A stretch of DNA of 64,000 nucleotides. Source: Garcia nutans (taxonomy: Eukaryota > Streptophyta > Magnoliopsida > Malpighiales > Euphorbiaceae). This document shows positions 58,281-64,000 of this stretch, one piece after another. The stretch covers positions 44,637,501-44,701,500 of the forward strand of contig CANTUV010000008.1 in assembly GCA_947685225.1 (NCBI GenBank), read 5' to 3'. How positions within the stretch are numbered: position 1 is the stretch's first letter; every line of letters starts with the position of its first letter. Below the pieces are notes generated by a model. It worked only from the letters and a program-made list of their open reading frames with translations. It was not told the DNA's origin and did no database searches. The position numbers and the translations under genes are program-made.

Positions 58281-60053
58281 GATAAGGGTATGATGCATCA
58301 TACTATTATTGCAGTACTGCTCATGACAAAACAAACACAAGCATGGGTCCAAAGATAACTAATATGCTATTCAAATTCCAGAGTTACTGTTTTGGTCTAT
58401 AATGACACTATGTGTCTAGCCCCGTAGGCAAAATATCAATGTAATAGTCCAACTAGGTCTGAGCTTATGACCTAGTCATTTCATCCAGCCCAACTTCAAG
58501 GACTTATTTTTAAGGCTTACGACTCGGCCATTTCACCTCAAAAATATTTTCACAGTGACGCCCAGCGTCTAGCCCGTAGGCAAATCATAGGCATGCCGCC
58601 AAATACAGAACTCTAAAAATTGAATAACATACTAGGCACACAATTTATTCATATTTCTTATTTATATCGATATCAATTCATTTCATTATGTTTTCACATA
58701 TCTCATTACATTATACCACATTTTTGTATTTACAACACATTACCCAATTACTTTGTGTATTTCTACATAATTCACATATTAATCACATTTAATGTAATCT
58801 AGTCAATACCAATGGCTTTTTAACAATGCACTTAACACATATATGACATTACAAATGTCATAGCACATTATTCATACATAACCAATGTATCAAGTAGCTT
58901 AACACATTTTTCAACCAAAATGTGTTAAGCCCAAATGTCATGCAAACATAACCAATGTATTCAAAGTTTATACTTACCTCAAATAGCAACCAAAACAAGC
59001 TTAAAACAACCTACAATCCTATCCTTCCAACTTGCCCTTAATCACTTGGATGAAGCAAATCAACCTCCCTCAATGCCTAAACCAAATGTGATAGCAAATA
59101 ATCATTTAGTATCACATTTAATGGCATTTCCAATATTAAACCATAATTAAACCCCATCTAAGCAAAAATTCAAAATTTAAGGCTAACCTCACTTTAACTT
59201 TGGATTCTCATACTAGGCCATTCATGTTAATATATTAAGTTTATTTATATTATTAGAAATATGTTTTAATACATTTAAACCATTTATATTACAAAAATAC
59301 ACTCTTATATACAAAACCCTAGAATGGCAATCATACTTCCATTTTCAAACTCCAACTAAACACAACCAAATCTAATAATTGACTTTAAAATACTTGTTTA
59401 AACACCAAAACAACTCATTTAGAACCAATTTTCACAATTAAAAACTATGATTTCTCAAACCCTAAAAGTCCATAACCCTAAATTCTCTCTCTTCACCACT
59501 CTTTATCCAAATTTAACCATTTCTTCAATCCAACCTTAAAATCATTAATAACTATCCAAAATAACTTCATACACACCAATTTCAACAATTATAAAATACT
59601 ACTTCAAAAATTCAAAACTCACATATTCAAAATTTCTATGGAAATCCAAAGAAAAAGCTAAATAACTTACTTTTTCAAGTGGAAATCTCTAAAAAAAAAT
59701 TTTGAACCTTTGAAATCCTTCAATTCTTGGAAGCTTGGAAGACCAAAATCCTTGGTCTTGAACATCCATGATGGCTGGTCATGAGAGAAGAAGAAGAAAA
59801 AGAAGTTTAAAAATAAATTTTCTCTTCCCTTTCATCTTTTAATTATAACCATATATATATATATTTTATAATAATTTATTTAATTATTTATTAAAGAAAT
59901 TAAAAGACTAAAAATCCATCATCCATTCAAAAATAATTTATTTTTGAATTATTTTATTAATTTTTAATTTTTAAAATTTATTTATAAAAATGCCATTGGA
60001 CTTTGACTTTTCTTTTAAAAATATTGACTTTTATATGTTATGTATATTTTACA
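58281..60053 (-). repeat. Right arm of the palindrome (inverted D-type LTR)
   Basis: 1773 bp. The reverse complement matches 54716-56636 very closely, except for a deletion of about 150 bp near 59329 (corresponding to about 55450-55600). It ends at 'tgtatattttaca' (60053), where the similarity stops. Confidence 0.9.
58978..59076 (-). other. Exon-like conserved island in inverted LTR arm
   Basis: 99 nt on the minus strand with both splice-like borders intact (TTTGGTTTAG and GAG|GTAAGTATAAAC). Confidence 0.4.
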
Positions 60054-60449
60054 ATTGTACTCATTTGCTAAAGTTGAAACCAACATTGAATTATCAGGTG
60101 CAAAATGATAAAATCAAAAGAATTGGGTGAAATTGAAAAGGCAAAATATAGTTATGTTATTTATTGATACATGTAATCATGTTTATAAACTTTAGTGTAG
60201 CTGTGATTACACGGCGCATATAACGCTTTACAATACTGTCTTCTACTTCATTTTATTTTAGTTTATAATAATTATGGATTAAAAATTTAAGAAAATCCAA
60301 GATTTATGGATTGGATTTGATTTAATAATTCATTTAGCAAATTTAATTAGGATGTGTAATAATTTGGAAGAAATATGTTGATGAGCATTGTACTTGTTAA
60401 TTAGTGCTAAATGCTTAGGTGGAAGGGCTACGATGAAGCCAAGTGATCT
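60054..60449. other. Unassigned DNA between palindrome and inverted copia LTR
   Basis: About 400 bp, AT-rich, no ORF. If the inverted copia LTR half is genuine, this would be the original genomic flank downstream of the copia element, now reversed (inference). Confidence 0.4.
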
Positions 60450-60792
60450 TGATAGAATTTAATTAAGTCAAAGTACAAGTGATTACCTGTATGCACGTAT
60501 ATAGACATAATTATATTTAAATCCAAGAACATAATTAATTCCTCCATATAGAAAACATTGAGAATATAAAAGAAAAGATTACTGGAAGCGTATCTAAATC
60601 CATAGGAGAATTGATTCTCTAGGGTTTGATTCTTCTGAGTTATGATTTATCATCTTATATTATCTGCTTTGAATATAAGGCAGGCAAAACTGACAACTAT
60701 ATCTAACTCAAAGACCACAACCCTCATAATGTTCTTTACATACTAGAACAATTAGGTTTTCCTTAAAAACCCTAACTACTATTATTGGGCTT
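60450..60792 (-). repeat. Second part of a copia LTR, inverted
   Basis: The reverse complement matches 8233-8587 of the copia 5' LTR (roughly 80% by eye), ending TCTATCA at 60450. It starts exactly at AAGCCC, where the plus-strand half at 29712 stops, so the two pieces complement each other with a 5-bp overlap. Confidence 0.85.
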
Positions 60793-62096
60793 AGAGAGAA
60801 GTATATATTTATATATTTTATTCCCTTTATATTCAGCTTCTTTGTGATTATTTGTGCCTTAATGATTCATTATATGTGTAATTTTATGATTAAGGCATAT
60901 TGGGTTTGCTTTGGCAAAAATAGAGATTTTAAGTTTAATTTCCAGCAATTTTGATTTTCAGACCTTTATGTATTCTTGCAGATTTTAGACATCAAAGATG
61001 CTACTGGATGAAAAAGAGACCTTCTACAAAGATTTAGTATATTTCAAGAGATTTCCAGAATGGGCTAACTTGTTCAAATCAGAGTTCCTCTGGGCCTCCA
61101 AGCATTGTGTCAAAATCATGTCTGAATGTTGAATCCAAGTCCTACTCGGATTAGGAATCCTGCAGGAGCACCGAATCTTAAAAAAATCATAACTTTATAT
61201 ACAGATGTCAAAATAATGTGATTCAAAGCCCATATTAAATAGAAAATCCTGGGGTACAACTTTCAGGAATACCTAAAAACCCATTTCTTTCGTTTTCTAT
61301 CCCGAAAATGAGCTACAAGTCACTGCTGAATTTCTGTTTTACAGAGGCACGTGAGTTACATATGAGAACGTTTTAGGGTTTTATTTTTAAGCTATATATT
61401 CTACTATTTTTTTAGAAGAGAGGGCAGATATTGAGGGAGACGCAAAAGAACAACAAGAATTTAATTTTGGGAGTTTTTCTTGACTATGTGCAACTAAACT
61501 CTCTTTATTTTGGTTCAAAGTGAATTCGAAACTTGATATATTCAATATAATCTATATTTTCTGCATCGTTCTCTTTTGTGGAATGGGTATGTTCTTATTT
61601 TTTTCATTGGTTTTTGATTTTTGGATGATTAATTTAGTGAAGGCCTTCTAAGTTTTTCATTCTAGAATCTATATGCTAATATTGGAATTGTGATACGTAA
61701 TTATCCTTTTCTGTTTTCATTTAGTGGCAATCTGAATTACATACCCTAAGCAAACTAATCCGAGCTTGTGTGGTTAGAACTTAGTTTAATCAAATTTCCT
61801 AGCTCTTAAAGCTATCTTTGACTTAAATTGGGAGAGCTTGTTCCTAGTTTCTCATGGGCAAGTCACTAATTGAAGAGCTTGTTTCATTAGTGAAGTATTA
61901 AGGAAAGTTTTGGATAATAGAACTTATTATTTCGAATTGGTTGAGCATTCCACATGAGACTTAATTGGTTTTGTGAGTTGATTATATTGTTGCATATGAT
62001 AGTGGAGAAGGAACAAAGAACTGAAATTATCAATTTGATTGTTTTCTTTTATTTATTTTGGTATTTTAATTGCTAATTGAATTCACCTTTTACCTT
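60793..62096 (+). repeat. Tat-like LTR, plus orientation, 3' end deleted
   Basis: The reverse complement of about 29860-31149. It begins AGAGAGAAGTATATAT, where the other copy has TGATAGAAGTATATAT. About 140 bp of the LTR end, the PBS and most of gag are missing: at about 62096 it passes straight into coding sequence. Confidence 0.82.
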
Positions 62097-62948
62097 TTTC
62101 GAGTAGGTTTGCAAAACCAAAGAAAATTGACCAAGAAAATGAAAATATTTTAGAGATTTTTCAGAAGGTGGAGGTGAATATACCTCTTTTGGATGCAATC
62201 AAACAAGTACCTCGCTATGTCAAATTTCTTAAGGAGTTATTTAGTAATAAGCACAAATTGAGAAGTGATGAAAGGTGAGTGTAGGGGAGAATGTGTTGGT
62301 TGTACTTCAACGTAAATTACCACCTAAATGTAAGGAATCAGGTACATTTACAATCCCTTGCATCATAGGTAATACCAGATTTGAAAGAGCCATGTTAAAT
62401 TAAGGAGCTTTAATAAATGCTATGTGTCACTCTATTTATGTTTCTTTAAATCTTGGAACATTAAAAGAGACTGGTATTGTTATTCAATTAGCTGACCTTT
62501 CTAATGCATATCCTAGAGGAGTTGTGGAGGATGTTCTTATGCAAGTAAATAAATTGGTATTTCCAGTTGATTTCTATATACTTAAAATGGAAGATGATAC
62601 TTCACCTACTCATACTCCTATTTTGCTTGGGAGACCATTTTGGAAAATAGCCTGCGCCAAGATAGATGTTCATGGTGGAAACCTCACAATGGAGTTCGAT
62701 GGAGAAGTGATTCGTTTCAATATCTTTGAAGTGATGAGGTATCCAAGTGATTTGCATGCTGATTTTTCTGTTAGTGTGATTGATTCTTTGGTGCAGGATG
62801 TGTTCAATGTGCATGGTACAGATGAAATAGAAGCAATTATTACAAGATCTCTTACAATAGAAAAGATAAGGAAGAATAACAAGAAATTGAGCTTAGTGCT
62901 AAGTTGAAAGATGCCATAGATGCTTTGAATTCTTCACCTTCGAAATTG
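62097..62948 (+). pseudogene. Tat-like gag end and aspartic protease region, broken
   Basis: Reads a VEVNIPLLDAIKQVPRYVKFLKEL block (62172-62243) typical of the gag-protease junction of Tat/Athila elements. The protease comes next (KCKESGTFTIPC; ERAMLN, stop, GAL at about 62388-62412). The active-site Asp of 'MLDLGAS' is Asn and the next codon is TAA, so it is dead. A 161-codon open stretch (62422-62907) continues with QLADLSNAYPRGVVEDVL, LLGRPF and TMEFDGEVIRFN. The reading then shifts to LKDAIDALNSSP before an insertion at 62949. This is the 5' coding end of an element whose 3' coding end lies inverted at 32685-42340. Confidence 0.85.
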
Positions 62949-63536
62949 TGACAATTTGTTGCTTCTTCGAACATTAAGAAATTGCATTATTTCCCAACAA
63001 GAACACAATATTTGAACTGAATATTTGTGTTGTTTCGAGAACTAAGAAATAATGAGTTGAAGAAATGTTTCAAATGATATTTATTCAGCAGAATTACAAT
63101 ATTATATGTATATTTAACCTCTTATTTGTTTCCCTTGTTTTGTATTTATCTATTCACTGAGTAGTAGTACTCACCCCCATTCATTTAACATTTTTAGATA
63201 TTTCTGGAGCATAGATTCCCAGTCATTTTCATTCCTTCTGCATGTAGAAGAGGTTGCGCCAATAGAGTTATGTTTACAGTTCGGTTTTGTTGAGATTATT
63301 ATATCATTTAGAGAACCGTAGTAAGGATGTACCTAATGATAAAAAAAATTATTATGGTTGATGTTATATGGTATATACTCTCAATATTGTGTATGTGAGA
63401 GAGATGGAATATTCAAATTATGATCGGATATTTTATAGCAGGTTTTGAATTGAGATTTACTTAATTAAGTTATAGATGAAACTCTATCCAAGTATATGTT
63501 AAGTCTATCCTAGCTTTGAAGAGTTGGGGTGTGACA
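62949..63536 (+). repeat. Candidate short LTR inserted in the Tat coding region
   Basis: Runs TGACAATTTG...GGGGTGTGACA, about 588 bp, interrupts the Tat frame and is followed by gag-like coding. It has a 'gtactcaccccc' phrase (about 63167) and a pyrimidine tract, as in short chromovirus LTRs. No clear PBS follows, and the partner LTR and target duplication are outside the window, so the call is provisional. Confidence 0.5.
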
Positions 63537-64000
63537 AGTTAAGAGGGAACCACGTAAAAAAATATAGGCACCAAGATGGCAGCGTCATAGGGGGAGTAGT
63601 GCCCAAATGTCTTCTTATCACATATTAGGGAACGTGCACTTGTCGCTCTTTAAATAGGAACAAGATGGGCCAAATATGACATGGGAGAATTTCAAGGACT
63701 ATTTTCTGCTTTGTTTTAGGCCACCCATGGGAGGTAATCCGCTAGGGGAGCTTACCAATTTAAGGCAAACATGTTCTATTGAAGAACACCAACAATTCCA
63801 GCAACTCTTGGCTCATGCAACATCTGTGAGAGCTTATCAATAAGTGGATTTATAGCCATTAGGAAAGGAACTAATTCTTTTACTAATCTTCACATTGCAA
63901 AGTATTTGTCATATAATAGGCTCTCTTATAAACATACAGAATTTACATCCAAAATTTCTAACTTGTTTATCCCGAGAAACATTCAGGAAGCACTTGATGA
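63537..64000 (+). pseudogene. Retrotransposon leader and gag fragment, cut by window end
   Basis: After a 130-bp leader with 'aagatggcagcgtcat', the frame from about 63675 reads MTWENFKDYFLLCFRPP and then GELTNLRQTCSIEEHQQQFQQLLA (about 63745-63815). This is the conserved retrotransposon gag core (W-F-F, LxxLxQ-xSVxEYxxxF). A TAA follows at about 63840. The rest continues beyond the window. Confidence 0.65.

Noticed and set aside
56590..58327. Firm call of a DNA transposon from the 47-bp inverted ends
   Set aside because: The inverted match extends through the LTR arms, so the 47 bp need not be true transposon ends; no transposase and no testable target duplication. Kept only as a hypothesis.
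62602..62882. Minus-strand open frames in the Tat protease region
   Set aside because: They are shadows of the plus-strand frame 62422-62907, which has the family motifs.

Overview
This is a repeat-rich piece of a plant nuclear genome, most likely from a eudicot. It is strongly AT-rich and holds one recognisable intron-containing host gene. Almost everything else is nested LTR retrotransposons of plant clades (chromodomain-bearing Ty3/gypsy of Tekay/Del type, Tat/Athila-like Ty3/gypsy, Ty1/copia), primed by the initiator-methionine tRNA. I cannot name the species. I saw no bacterial features, rRNA, tRNA or CRISPR arrays.

Layout. 1-2033: AT-rich DNA with a degraded LTR-like fragment and a tandemly duplicated AT-rich block. 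2156-5479: a two-exon gene for a plant LRAT/NC-domain protein, split by a 2.5 kb intron. 5480-8088: intergenic, low complexity. 8089-29712: a decayed Ty1/copia element (LTR 8089-8587, gag, protease, integrase, RT, RNase H, start of the 3' LTR). It is interrupted by a 9.6 kb minus-strand Tekay element (9147-18740, target duplication TAGAT) and by a foldback-like insertion (21188-27201). The foldback insertion itself carries a 2.56 kb solo LTR (21821-24382, target duplication ATAGT).

29713-42340: one end of a Tat-like element on the minus strand, inserted in the copia 3' LTR. Its integrase is split by a nearly intact non-autonomous LARD element (33274-41399, target duplication GATAT, two near-identical 2.5 kb LTRs around 3.1 kb of non-coding DNA with a perfect PBS and a PPT). 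42341-46903: a chromovirus-like element (C) inside the Tat RT. 46904-56589: a nearly full-length Tekay element (D) with chromodomain, inserted in the RNase H of C. 54716-60053: a large imperfect palindrome made of two inverted copies of the D LTR around a 1.6 kb spacer with 47-bp perfect inverted ends. 60450-64000: the missing half of the copia 3' LTR, then the other Tat LTR and Tat protease region, all inverted relative to their partners at 29-42 kb. An unrelated LTR and gag start lie at the right edge.

No element looks able to move by itself: the coding regions carry many stops and frameshifts, often CAG-to-TAG or CGA-to-TGA changes. The LARD is structurally the freshest. The most interesting signals are the inverted target duplication that reveals a rearrangement of the nest, the LTR palindrome, a conserved exon-like and hairpin architecture shared by the long LTRs, and the foldback insertion with convergent LTR-type promoters.
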